NCBI GenBank assembly: GCA_000716465.1
Contig: JNWL01000005.1
Span: 310,001 to 374,000 of the forward strand
Length of the DNA stretch: 64,000 nt
Reading direction: 5' to 3'
From: Streptomyces bikiniensis
Lineage (GTDB): Bacteria; Actinomycetota; Actinomycetes; Streptomycetales; Streptomycetaceae
Numbering within the stretch: the first letter of the stretch is position 1; every line of letters starts with the position of its first letter. Of the stretch, positions 28,208 through 35,550 are shown piece after piece. The translations under genes were made by a program, and so were the position numbers. The notes beneath the pieces are model-generated. The model had not been told where the DNA came from. It saw nothing but the letters and a program-made list of their open reading frames with translations, and made no database searches.

Positions 28208-29734
28208 GTGCCACGTGGTGACGGTCGACTCAATCACGATCTGCTTCCCGGCGAGAAGGGCCCCCAGGACGCTTGCGGCGTCTTCGGTGTCTGGGCTCCG
28301 GGTGAAGAGGTCGCAAAGCTCACGTACTTCGGGCTCTACGCCCTCCAGCATCGGGGCCAGGAATCCGCGGGAATCGCGGTCAGCAACGGCTCCCAGATCC
28401 TCGTCTTCAAGGACATGGGCCTCGTGTCCCAGGTCTTCGACGAGACCTCTCTCGGTTCCCTCCAAGGTCACATCGCGGTCGGTCACGCCCGCTACTCGAC
28501 CACCGGGGCCTCCGTGTGGGAGAACGCGCAGCCGACGTTCCGGGCGACCGCCCGCGGCTCGATCGCGCTCGGCCACAACGGCAACCTGGTGAACACGGCG
28601 CAGCTCGCCGAGATGGTCGCGGACCTGCCCAAGAAGGAAGGGCGCGCGACCCGGGTCGCCGCCACCAACGACACCGACCTGGTCACCGCGCTCCTCGCGG
28701 GCCAGGTGGACGAGGACGGCAACCCGCTCACCGTCGAGCAGGCCGCCGCGAAGGTCCTCCCCGAGGTCCGGGGCGCCTTCTCCCTCGTCTTCATGGACGA
28801 GCACACGCTCTACGCGGCCCGTGACCCGCAGGGCATCCGCCCGCTGGTCCTCGGCCGCCTGGAGCGCGGCTGGGTGGTCGCCTCCGAGTCCGCCGCCCTC
28901 GACATCTGCGGCGCCAGCTACGTCCGCGAGGTCGAGCCGGGCGAGCTGATCGCGATCGACGAGAACGGCATCCGTACCTCTCGATTCGCGGAAGCGAAGC
29001 CCAAGGGCTGTGTCTTCGAGTACGTGTACCTGGCCCGCCCGGACACCGACATCGCCGGCCGGAACGTGTACCTCTCCCGCGTGGAGATGGGCCGCCGCCT
29101 CGCGAAGGAGGCGCCCGTCGAGGCCGACCTGGTGATAGCGACCCCGGAGTCCGGCACCCCGGCCGCCATCGGCTACGCCGAGGCCTCGGGCATCCCCTTC
29201 GGTGCCGGCCTGGTGAAGAACGCCTACGTCGGGCGCACCTTCATCCAGCCCTCCCAGACCATCCGCCAGCTGGGCATCCGGCTGAAGCTGAACCCCCTCA
29301 GGGAAGTCATCAAGGGGAAGAAGCTCGTGGTCGTCGACGACTCGATCGTCCGCGGCAACACCCAGCGGGCCCTGGTCCGGATGCTCCGCGAGGCCGGTGC
29401 GGCCGAGGTCCACATCCGGATCTCCTCCCCGCCGGTCAAGTGGCCCTGCTTCTTCGGCATCGACTTCGCGACCCGCGCGGAGCTGATCGCCAACGGCATG
29501 TCGGTCGAGGAGATCGGCAAGTCCCTGGGCGCGGACTCGCTCTCGTACATCTCCCTGGAGGGGATGGTCGAGGCGACCACGATCCAGAAGCCGAACCTCT
29601 GCCGCGCCTGCTTCGACGGCGAGTACCCGATGGAGCTGCCGGACCCCGAGCTGCTCGGCAAGCAGCTCCTGGAGACCGAGCTGGCCGCCGGCCCGGCCGC
29701 CACCGCGGCCTCCGACGCGCTCCGTCGTCCGTAG
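28208..29734 (+). CDS. purF: Amidophosphoribosyltransferase
   Basis: 508 residues. A propeptide of about 22 residues precedes the catalytic cysteine C23 (QDACGVFGVW), exposed after processing. The N-terminal Ntn glutaminase domain includes YALQHRGQESAG. The PRTase motif VVVDDSIVRGNT follows near residue 375. Cysteines CFFGID and LCRACFDGEYP fit the iron-sulphur ligands of the long PurF class. It makes phosphoribosylamine, the first committed purine step. purM follows after 83 bp in the same direction. Confidence 0.97.
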   Translation: MPRGDGRLNHDLLPGEKGPQDACGVFGVWAPGEEVAKLTYFGLYALQHRGQESAGIAVSNGSQILVFKDMGLVSQVFDETSLGSLQGHIAVGHARYSTTGASVWENAQPTFRATARGSIALGHNGNLVNTAQLAEMVADLPKKEGRATRVAATNDTDLVTALLAGQVDEDGNPLTVEQAAAKVLPEVRGAFSLVFMDEHTLYAARDPQGIRPLVLGRLERGWVVASESAALDICGASYVREVEPGELIAIDENGIRTSRFAEAKPKGCVFEYVYLARPDTDIAGRNVYLSRVEMGRRLAKEAPVEADLVIATPESGTPAAIGYAEASGIPFGAGLVKNAYVGRTFIQPSQTIRQLGIRLKLNPLREVIKGKKLVVVDDSIVRGNTQRALVRMLREAGAAEVHIRISSPPVKWPCFFGIDFATRAELIANGMSVEEIGKSLGADSLSYISLEGMVEATTIQKPNLCRACFDGEYPMELPDPELLGKQLLETELAAGPAATAASDALRRP

Positions 29735-29795
29735 AACCGCCCGTAGAACCGTCTGCAAGACCCCGTAAGACCCCGTCGCAACCGCTGCAACCGCA
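29730..29795. repeat. Three successive short tandem duplications between purF and purM
   Basis: GTAGAACCG twice (period 12), AAGACCCCGT twice (period 10) and GCAACCGC twice (period 9) fill most of the 83-bp spacer. The first unit includes the purF stop codon. Confidence 0.75.
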
Positions 29796-29817
29796 GTACG
29801 ACACGAAAGTTCCCAGC

Positions 29818-30897
29818 ATGTCTGAGTCCCTCAGTGCCGAAGGCGGCGCCAGCTACGCGTCCGCGGGCGTCGACATCGAGGCGGGCGACCGCGCGGTCGA
29901 GCTGATGAAGGAGTGGGTGAAGAAGACGAAGCGCCCCGAGGTCCTCGGCGGCCTCGGCGGCTTCGCCGGCCTCTTCGACGCCTCCGCCCTCAAGCGCTAC
30001 GAGCGCCCGCTGCTCGCCTCCGCCACCGACGGCGTCGGCACGAAGGTCGACATCGCCCGCCAGATGGGTGTCTACGACACGATCGGCCACGACCTGGTCG
30101 CAATGGTCATGGACGACATCGTCGTCTGCGGCGCCGAGCCGCTCTTCATGACCGACTACATCTGCGTGGGCAAGGTCCACCCGGAGCGGGTCGCGGCGAT
30201 CGTCAAGGGCATCGCCGAGGGCTGCGTCCTGGCCGGCTGCGCCCTGGTCGGCGGCGAGACCGCGGAGCACCCGGGCCTCCTCGGCCCGGACGACTTCGAC
30301 GTCGCCGGCGCGGGCACGGGCGTGGTGGAGTACGACCGGCTGCTCGGCGCGGACCGCATCCGTACGGGTGACGCGGTCATCGCCATGGCCTCGTCCGGCC
30401 TTCACTCCAACGGGTACTCGCTCGTGCGGCACGTGGTCTTCGACCGTGCCGGCATGTCCCTCGACCAGCGGGTCGAGGAGCTCGGCCGGACGCTGGGCGA
30501 GGAGCTTCTGGAGCCCACGAAGATCTACTCGCTCGACTGCCTGGCCCTCACCCGGACCACGGACGTCCACGCCTTCAGCCACATCACGGGCGGCGGCCTG
30601 GCGGCCAACCTGGCCCGGGTGATCCCGGACGGCCTGCACGCCACCGTCGACCGGTCGACCTGGGCTCCGGGCGCGATCTTCGACCTGGTCGGCAAGGCCG
30701 GGCAGGTGGAGCGCCTGGAGCTGGAGAAGACCCTGAACATGGGCGTCGGCATGATGGCCGTCGTGCCGGCCGACTCCGTGGACGTGGCCCTGGCCACCCT
30801 GGCGGACCGCGGGGTCGAGTCCTGGGTCGCGGGCGAGATCACCGAGCGCGGCGACCACGCCACCGGCGCCGAGCTGGTCGGGGACTACGCGAGCTGA
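29818..30897 (+). CDS. purM: Phosphoribosylformylglycinamidine cyclo-ligase (AIR synthase)
   Basis: 359 residues from ATG 29818. Landmarks: SYASAGVDIEAGDRAV near residue 12, ATDGVGTKVDIA near 69, MDDIVVCGAEPLFMTDY near 98, and GGETAEHPG near 143. It closes the imidazole ring in purine step 5. Only a weak GAAAG precedes the start. It is probably cotranscribed with purF. Confidence 0.97.
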   Translation: MSESLSAEGGASYASAGVDIEAGDRAVELMKEWVKKTKRPEVLGGLGGFAGLFDASALKRYERPLLASATDGVGTKVDIARQMGVYDTIGHDLVAMVMDDIVVCGAEPLFMTDYICVGKVHPERVAAIVKGIAEGCVLAGCALVGGETAEHPGLLGPDDFDVAGAGTGVVEYDRLLGADRIRTGDAVIAMASSGLHSNGYSLVRHVVFDRAGMSLDQRVEELGRTLGEELLEPTKIYSLDCLALTRTTDVHAFSHITGGGLAANLARVIPDGLHATVDRSTWAPGAIFDLVGKAGQVERLELEKTLNMGVGMMAVVPADSVDVALATLADRGVESWVAGEITERGDHATGAELVGDYAS

Positions 30898-30917
30898 CCG
30901 GCCGGAGGGCGTACGTC

Positions 30918-30947
30918 ATCGGGGGTGCCTCCAGGGGCGCCCCCGAT
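30918..30947 (+). terminator. Hairpin after purM
   Basis: ATCGGGGG and CCCCCGAT pair with further GC pairs inside, 21 nt past the purM stop. Confidence 0.6.
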
Positions 30948-31016
30948 CGCCGTCTCCGCCCGCCGCCCCCTGACCGTACGCGAACAGGCATGCGATTCAG
31001 CCACGCGGACAGCACA

Positions 31017-31048
31017 GAAACCCGGCCGGGTGTACCGGACCGGGTTTC
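31017..31048 (-). terminator. Hairpin downstream of the DUF3073 gene
   Basis: GAAACCCGG and CCGGGTTTC form the outer stem, with CCGG/CCGG inside. It lies 15 nt past the leftward gene's stop. Confidence 0.7.
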
Positions 31049-31062
31049 AGTGGTTCAGAAGG

Positions 31063-31320
31063 TCAAGCGCGACGCGGGGAGGACGAAGAGGGACCGGACT
31101 GGTCGTCCTCGTCCTCGTCGTCCGTGTTGTAGAGATCCGCGTACTGGGCGTACGGGTCGTCTTCCTCGTCGTCGTCCTCGAACGGCTCGCCATTCGGCGG
31201 CTGACTCGAAGTCGAAGCGCCCAGCTCATTGGCCAGACGCGTCAGGTCCGTCCCGCCGCTGCTGTACTTCAGCTGGCGGGCGACCTTGGTCTGCTTGGCC
31301 TTTGCCCGGCCGCGCCCCAT
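31063..31320 (-). CDS. DUF3073-type small acidic-tailed protein
   Basis: 85 residues from ATG 31320. The basic N-terminus MGRGRAKAKQTKVARQLKY is the conserved core of DUF3073, followed by a strongly acidic stretch (FEDDDEEDDPYAQYADLY, DDEDEDD) and a Ser tail. The charge split suggests nucleic-acid or ribosome association, but the function is unknown. About 290 bp lie between its start and the vdh stop region, with no other gene. Confidence 0.85.
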   Translation of the reverse strand: MGRGRAKAKQTKVARQLKYSSGGTDLTRLANELGASTSSQPPNGEPFEDDDEEDDPYAQYADLYNTDDEDEDDQSGPSSSSPRRA

Positions 31321-31610
31321 GGCTCGACCCCCTCGGTGACGGGGCTCGATGGCCCCAGAGTCTTGACACGCGTTCATGATTCGGAGCGGGCTCTCGAAGG
31401 AGAGACCGGCCCGTAGGGCTTCAACGGTACCTGTTTCCGTGGGTCTACGGTACGCCGTGCGCATCACATACCCCGGTACAGAACCTTCGAGGTGCCCTTT
31501 CCTCGCTGGTCAGTCGCGATTTTAACCTCTTCTGGGGGTACGACCCGCCGACAAGGGTGAGGGAAGTCTCTCCGGCACCCTCACGGAGGCGGGCCGCCCC
31601 CGGGCCCGGC

Positions 31611-32711
31611 TCAGCCGCGCCGCGCCTCCGCCATGCGCTGCTCGGCGATCCGGTCGGCCGCGGCGGCCGGCGGAATCCCGTCTTCCTTCGCACGTGCGAA
31701 GATCGCGAGCGTGGTGTCGAAGATCTTCGTGGCCTTCGCCTTGCACCGGTCGAAGTCGAAGCCGTGCAGCTCGTCCGCGACCTGGATCACGCCGCCGGCG
31801 TTGACCACGTAGTCGGGCGCGTAGAGGATCCCGCGCTCCTCCAGGTCCTTCTCGACGCCGAGGTGGGCGAGCTGGTTGTTGGCCGCGCCGCAGACGATCT
31901 TGGCGGTGAGGACCGGGACGGTGTCGTCGTTCAGGGCGCCGCCGAGCGCGCAGGGCGCGTAGACGTCCAGGCCCTCGACGCGGATCAGCGCGTCGGTGTC
32001 CGCGACCACCTTCACCTGGGGGTGCCTGTCGGTGATCCGGCGCACCGACTCCTCGCGCACGTCGGTGACGTACACCTCGGCGCCGTCCTCCAGGAGGTGC
32101 TCGACGAGGTAGTGGCCGACCTTGCCGACACCCGCGACGCCGACCTTGCGGCCGCGCAGCGTGGGGTCGCCCCACAGGGTCTGCGCGGAGGCGCGCATGC
32201 CCTGGAAGACGCCGAAGGCGGTGAGGACGGAGGAGTCGCCGGCGCCGCCGTTCTCGGGGGAGCGGCCGGTGGTCCACTCGTTCGCGCGGGCGACGACGTC
32301 CATGTCCGCGACGTAGGTGCCGACGTCGCAGGCCGTGACGTACCGGCCGCCGAGGGAGGCGACGAAGCGCCCGTAGGCGAGGAGGAGTTCCTCCGTCTTG
32401 ATCTGCTCGGGGTCCCCGATGATGACGGCCTTGCCGCCGCCGTGGTCGAGGCCGGCCAGGGCGTTCTTGTACGACATGCCGCGCGCCAGGTTGAGCGCGT
32501 CGGCGATCGCCTCGGCCTCGGTGGCGTACGGGTAGAAGCGGGTGCCGCCGAGGGCGGGGCCCAGGGCGGTGGAGTGGAGGGCGATGACGGCCTTGAGGCC
32601 GGTCGCGCGGTCCTGGCAGAGCACGACTTGCTCGTGGCCACCCTGTTCCGAACGGAAGAGGGTGTGCAGCACGTCTGCGGGATCGACAGGAACGCCGGTC
32701 ACATCGGTCAC
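31611..32711 (-). CDS. vdh: Valine (Glu/Leu/Phe/Val-family) dehydrogenase
   Basis: 366 residues from GTG 32711, with GGGAG 8 nt upstream. Upstream codons to 32831 are rejected as extensions. Catalytic lysine lies in [17 protein letters not shown] (about residues 74-90). The NAD-binding Rossmann motif [13 protein letters not shown] follows near 174. The sequence closely matches recalled Streptomyces Vdh. It deaminates branched-chain amino acids to supply acyl starter units for macrolides and fatty acids. It is divergent from an unknown gene next to bldC. Confidence 0.93.
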   Translation of the reverse strand: MTDVTGVPVDPADVLHTLFRSEQGGHEQVVLCQDRATGLKAVIALHSTALGPALGGTRFYPYATEAEAIADALNLARGMSYKNALAGLDHGGGKAVIIGDPEQIKTEELLLAYGRFVASLGGRYVTACDVGTYVADMDVVARANEWTTGRSPENGGAGDSSVLTAFGVFQGMRASAQTLWGDPTLRGRKVGVAGVGKVGHYLVEHLLEDGAEVYVTDVREESVRRITDRHPQVKVVADTDALIRVEGLDVYAPCALGGALNDDTVPVLTAKIVCGAANNQLAHLGVEKDLEERGILYAPDYVVNAGGVIQVADELHGFDFDRCKAKATKIFDTTLAIFARAKEDGIPPAAAADRIAEQRMAEARRG

Positions 32712-32866
32712 GGTGGTGACTCCCAAGTACGAAGCGGCGGTTTCGGCCCTCCCTGCGGGTGGGGGAGGGACCAGTTCGGCAAGAGGGTAAGCGCTACCTG
32801 GGCGTAGATCAGCCGCAGTGCGCAGGATCACCCCCTCGGGGAGTACCTCCGTGGAAGGATCGCGAC
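32712..32866. promoter_or_regulatory. Divergent promoter region of vdh and the neighbouring unknown gene
   Basis: 155 bp between two divergent starts. The only clear signals are the ribosome sites, GGGAG for vdh and GGAAGGA for the rightward gene. Confidence 0.4.
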
Positions 32867-33730
32867 ATGTCGGTCGCCTCCTCGGTCCTCGTCCCCTACG
32901 CGTCCTACCTGCGGGTGTACGAGCCGCTGGCCGCGTTCCCCGAGCCGGAGCGGTCCCACTGGGCCCGGTACGCGCGGCGGCCCCGCACCCCGGGGGCGCA
33001 GGAGGAGCTGCGCCGGTCGCTCGCGGACCTGCTGCCGACGCCCCCGGTCCCGGTGCCGGTCCACGAGAGCGGCGAGGCCTTCGTCGCGCACCTGGACGGG
33101 GCGGTGGTGATCTGCCCGTGGCGGACCCGGCTGCGCGGCTGGCTGGCCCTGGAGGAGCTGGTGGCGGAGGGGTATCCGGGGCCGGTGCTCGACGCGATGC
33201 TGCCGCCGGTGGTGCGCGCCCAGGTGGCGGCGGACCACGAGCGCTGGCTGGCGCGGAACCCGGACGCGCGCCCGTGGATCCGTACGGCGGTCTGGCAGGT
33301 GCCGGTGCGCTGGTTCGCCCTCTTCGGTGACGAGGACCGGCAGTACGAGCCGGGCGCCCCGGAGGAGGGGGCCGGGGCGGGCCGGGCGCCGGTGCTGCGG
33401 TACCGGACGACGATGGCCCAGGCGCGGCGCCGGCTCGCGCGGACCCTGCGGGCGCTGCGGGAGTCGATCGACGACGGTCCCATGACGGAGGGTCTGGTCG
33501 AGGTGGGGCGCTGGCTGGAGGAGTTCCATCCGCGGGCCCTGGTGGAGCTGGACTTCGGCGGTCTGGTGCACGTGGTGCCGGAGGAGTGGCTGGCGGAGGA
33601 GCGGTCGGCGGCCCAGCTCGCGGAGGGGATCGCGGCGCTGCGGGCGGGGGACGGCGAGGCGGCGAACGACGCGTACGGGCGCCTGGCCGAGCGCTGGCGG
33701 GCGATCAGGGACCTGCGGTTCGCGAACTGA
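32867..33730 (+). CDS. Conserved Streptomyces protein of unknown function next to bldC
   Basis: 287 residues from ATG 32867 (GGAAGGA upstream). No signal peptide or membrane segment. The protein is Arg/Glu/Leu-rich with aromatic segments such as [29 protein letters not shown] and [18 protein letters not shown], then a helical C-terminus including [26 protein letters not shown] recognise no catalytic motif. Its fixed position between vdh and bldC suggests a cytoplasmic housekeeping or developmental role, but this is inference only. Confidence 0.8.
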   Translation: MSVASSVLVPYASYLRVYEPLAAFPEPERSHWARYARRPRTPGAQEELRRSLADLLPTPPVPVPVHESGEAFVAHLDGAVVICPWRTRLRGWLALEELVAEGYPGPVLDAMLPPVVRAQVAADHERWLARNPDARPWIRTAVWQVPVRWFALFGDEDRQYEPGAPEEGAGAGRAPVLRYRTTMAQARRRLARTLRALRESIDDGPMTEGLVEVGRWLEEFHPRALVELDFGGLVHVVPEEWLAEERSAAQLAEGIAALRAGDGEAANDAYGRLAERWRAIRDLRFAN

Positions 33731-34457
33731 CGACGGCTCGGAGGAGCACGGCCTCTTGAAGCGGAGGGACACGGCTCCTGGAATCGGAGGGGTACGGCCC
33801 TCTGGAAGGGGTACGGGCGTCGGGAACCGGCGCTCGTGGCCGGAAGCCGCTGTGCGCGAACTGACACCAGTCGGGCATCTTCGTCAGGTCGGTATCGACA
33901 AGACATGTCCGACCGGTGTAAATGATCTTCGAGGTCTCCGGAGCCGCCGGCCCCGGGGACTCCTCCGCGTCCCCTTCCTCCGGTCCACGGGTCCTTCGGC
34001 TCCCGTCCGGCGGGGACGTTGGTCCCGATCCGGGCCTTTGGCTCAAGCGTGACGGACAGCACTTAACGCACCCTTGCGCCGATCACCCATCCTCGTGCCA
34101 AAATAGGACAAGGAGTCCGGGGAGGGTTCCTTCCGCCCAACTTTGGGCGGAACGCTCAGCATTGCACTCTATGGGGGGTCTGAGGACTCCTGATCGCCCT
34201 GTGACTGATCGTCACAGACGCGTGACTGTCCGTTATGGCATGGTCCATCGACTTCCGCCGCTGATGAACACCTGCGAGGGCAATTCCATCGGTTTGGCCG
34301 ACGTGGCTGGACGGATGGTGTAGTTGTAGTGCCGAGGACAAGCCGTTCGTCCTATAACCGACTCGGCCCGCTTCTGCCATTTCGGGCAACGCGGGTCAAG
34401 GTGCAGAATTTAGAGGAAAGAACCGAGATTGGTTCGGTTCTCCCGAGGAGGCCGCTC
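33731..34457 (+). promoter_or_regulatory. Long (727 bp) upstream region of bldC with palindromes
   Basis: No convincing gene. Two strong inverted repeats are present: TTCCGCCCAA-CT-TTGGGCGGAA with 10-base arms (34131-34152), and CTGTGAC-TGATC-GTCACAG (34199-34217). A -10-like TATAAC at 34353-34358 is the best bldC promoter candidate, giving a leader of about 90 nt. A 28-codon ORF ending at 34323 is noted but unsupported. Several developmental regulators are known to act on bld promoters, so the palindromes are candidate operators. Confidence 0.5.
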
Positions 34458-34664
34458 ATGACCGCTCGCACCCCTGATGCCGAGCCGCTGCTGACCCCTG
34501 CCGAGGTCGCCACGATGTTCCGTGTGGACCCGAAGACGGTGACCCGTTGGGCCAAGGCGGGCAAGCTCACGTCCATCCGCACCCTGGGTGGGCACCGCCG
34601 GTACCGCGAGGCCGAGGTCCGCGCGCTGCTGGCGGGCATTCCGCAGCAGCGCAGCGAGGCCTGA
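34458..34664 (+). CDS. bldC: Developmental MerR-like DNA-binding protein BldC
   Basis: 68 residues from ATG 34458 with GAGGAGG upstream. LLTPAEVATMFRVDPKTVTRWAKAGKL is the winged helix-turn-helix, and TLGGHRRYRE the wing. There is no effector domain, as in all BldC proteins, and the length matches the known protein. BldC binds direct repeats cooperatively as head-to-tail monomers and delays entry into development in Streptomyces. It is monocistronic, with a strong terminator downstream. Confidence 0.97.
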   Translation: MTARTPDAEPLLTPAEVATMFRVDPKTVTRWAKAGKLTSIRTLGGHRRYREAEVRALLAGIPQQRSEA

Positions 34665-34779
34665 GGTCGCGTGACACCTCGCAGTACCCCGTAACACCGG
34701 GCCCTTCCGGATCCCCCAATCCGGTGGCCCACCCCTAGCTCTGCCGGCGATCGCCTGCCCCAACAGGCCTTCGTCAGAC

Positions 34780-34818
34780 GATCGCGCTGGACTCCGCCGG
34801 GTCCAGCGCGATCTTTTT
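34780..34818 (+). terminator. Rho-independent terminator of bldC
   Basis: GATCGCGCTGGAC (34780-34792) pairs with GTCCAGCGCGATC (34801-34813), followed by a run of T. It is the most classical terminator in the window. It lies 115 nt past the bldC stop. Confidence 0.92.
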
Positions 34819-34844
34819 GTGCCCGGTGCCACGCGGTGGACAGC

Positions 34845-34930
34845 GGTGCAATTGCACCGATTAAATCGGACCGGTGTAGGGAGGGTGTAAGTGAAGGTGT
34901 TTCTGAAAGACTTTCAGTGACACCCGTCAC
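34845..34930. promoter_or_regulatory. Cluster of four palindromes downstream of bldC
   Basis: Within 86 bp lie GGTGCAATTGCACC (34845-34858), CCGATT-A-AATCGG (34857-34869), CTGAAAG-A-CTTTCAG (34903-34917) and GTGAC-ACCC-GTCAC (34917-34930). A possible rightward promoter, TTGCAC (34853-34858) with TAGGGA (34877-34882, 18-bp spacer), overlaps them. GGGAGGG then leads a 9-codon ORF (34891-34920). The rest of the 329-bp spacer shows nothing else coding. Confidence 0.5.
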
Positions 34931-34993
34931 ACGGACGAGCCCTTGCCAGGGTCAAGGCTGTCACTTCGGGGCGGGGGAGCGGCCCGCCGTTGG

Positions 34994-35212
34994 TCACGGG
35001 TCGGCGGGACCTTCGTCCTCAGCGGCCGGCGCCCGCTCCTCGGCGGCGCACGCCTCCGGTGGCTCCGCCGCTTCCGGTACTTCCATGGCGAGTCTCAGCA
35101 GGCGGTGGCAGACCACGCAGTGGCGCGTCAGGTGCCCGTACCGCGACGCGGCCGCCAGATGGGCGCGCAGCAGTGCTCGTGTGTCGTGCCGTGCTGCGGA
35201 CGCCGCGGCCAT
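34994..35212 (-). CDS. DUF6274-type small protein
   Basis: 72 residues from ATG 35212, with GGAGGTG upstream. The conserved part is RHDTRALLRAHLAAASRYGH then TRHCVVCHRLLRLAME, with a Cys-x2-Cys pair suggesting metal binding. An acidic Ala/Glu/Pro tail follows. I recall this family as confined to Streptomyces and relatives. Its function is unknown. Confidence 0.75.
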   Translation of the reverse strand: MAAASAARHDTRALLRAHLAAASRYGHLTRHCVVCHRLLRLAMEVPEAAEPPEACAAEERAPAAEDEGPADP

Positions 35213-35299
35213 GCGCGACCACCTCCAGTCGGGGCCCCCGATTCCCTGAAGTCCGGAGTACCGGCGGGCGCGGGCCCCCGTCAAGACACGGGAACGCAA

Positions 35300-35333
35300 C
35301 GAAGGCCCGCATCTCACGATGCGGGCCTTCGTC
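35300..35333 (-). terminator. Hairpin terminator of tRNA-Asp copy 1
   Basis: ACGAAGGCCCGCATC and its complement with a 4-base loop, ending 8 bp from the tRNA 3' end. Confidence 0.8.
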
Positions 35334-35340
35334 TTCGAGG

Positions 35341-35414
35341 CGATCCTGACGGGACTTGAACCCGCGACCTCCACCTTGACAGGGTGGCGAGCTAACCAAC
35401 TGCTCCACAGGACC
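35341..35414 (-). tRNA. tRNA-Asp(GTC), copy 1
   Basis: 74 nt. Acceptor GGTCCTG/CAGGATC, anticodon loop CTGTCAAG (GTC) and T-loop GTTCAAGTC. Identical to copy 2 at 42063-42136. A 9-bp hairpin (35418-35446) lies in its 5' flank, downstream of hrpA. Confidence 0.96.
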
Positions 35415-35550
35415 TTGCTCGCAGCCTTCTTTCAAGCGGCTGCGAGAGAGACTGTACAGCAGGTCAGCGGGTCCGGTCGAACTCACCGACCGCGAGGACC
35501 CGGCTACCGGTCCGCGCGGGTCCGGGGCCCGGCGCCGCACCGCTCCCGGG

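Noticed and set aside
31363..31368. TTGACA on the plus strand near the DUF3073 gene
   Set aside because: There is no -10 at proper spacing and no rightward gene follows. The nearest gene runs leftward.
32711..32831. Extended start for vdh at 32831
   Set aside because: The added 40 residues are Pro/Ala-rich and absent from recalled Vdh proteins. GTG 32711 has GGGAG upstream.
33705..33925. Minus-strand peptide IYTGRTCLVDTDLTKMP in the bldC upstream region
   Set aside because: Third-position GC is low for this genome, no ribosome site was found and it overlaps the end of the neighbouring gene.
34240..34323. 28-codon ORF ending just before the bldC promoter
   Set aside because: There is no Shine-Dalgarno sequence and no evidence of translation. 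It is mentioned only in the regulatory-region entry.
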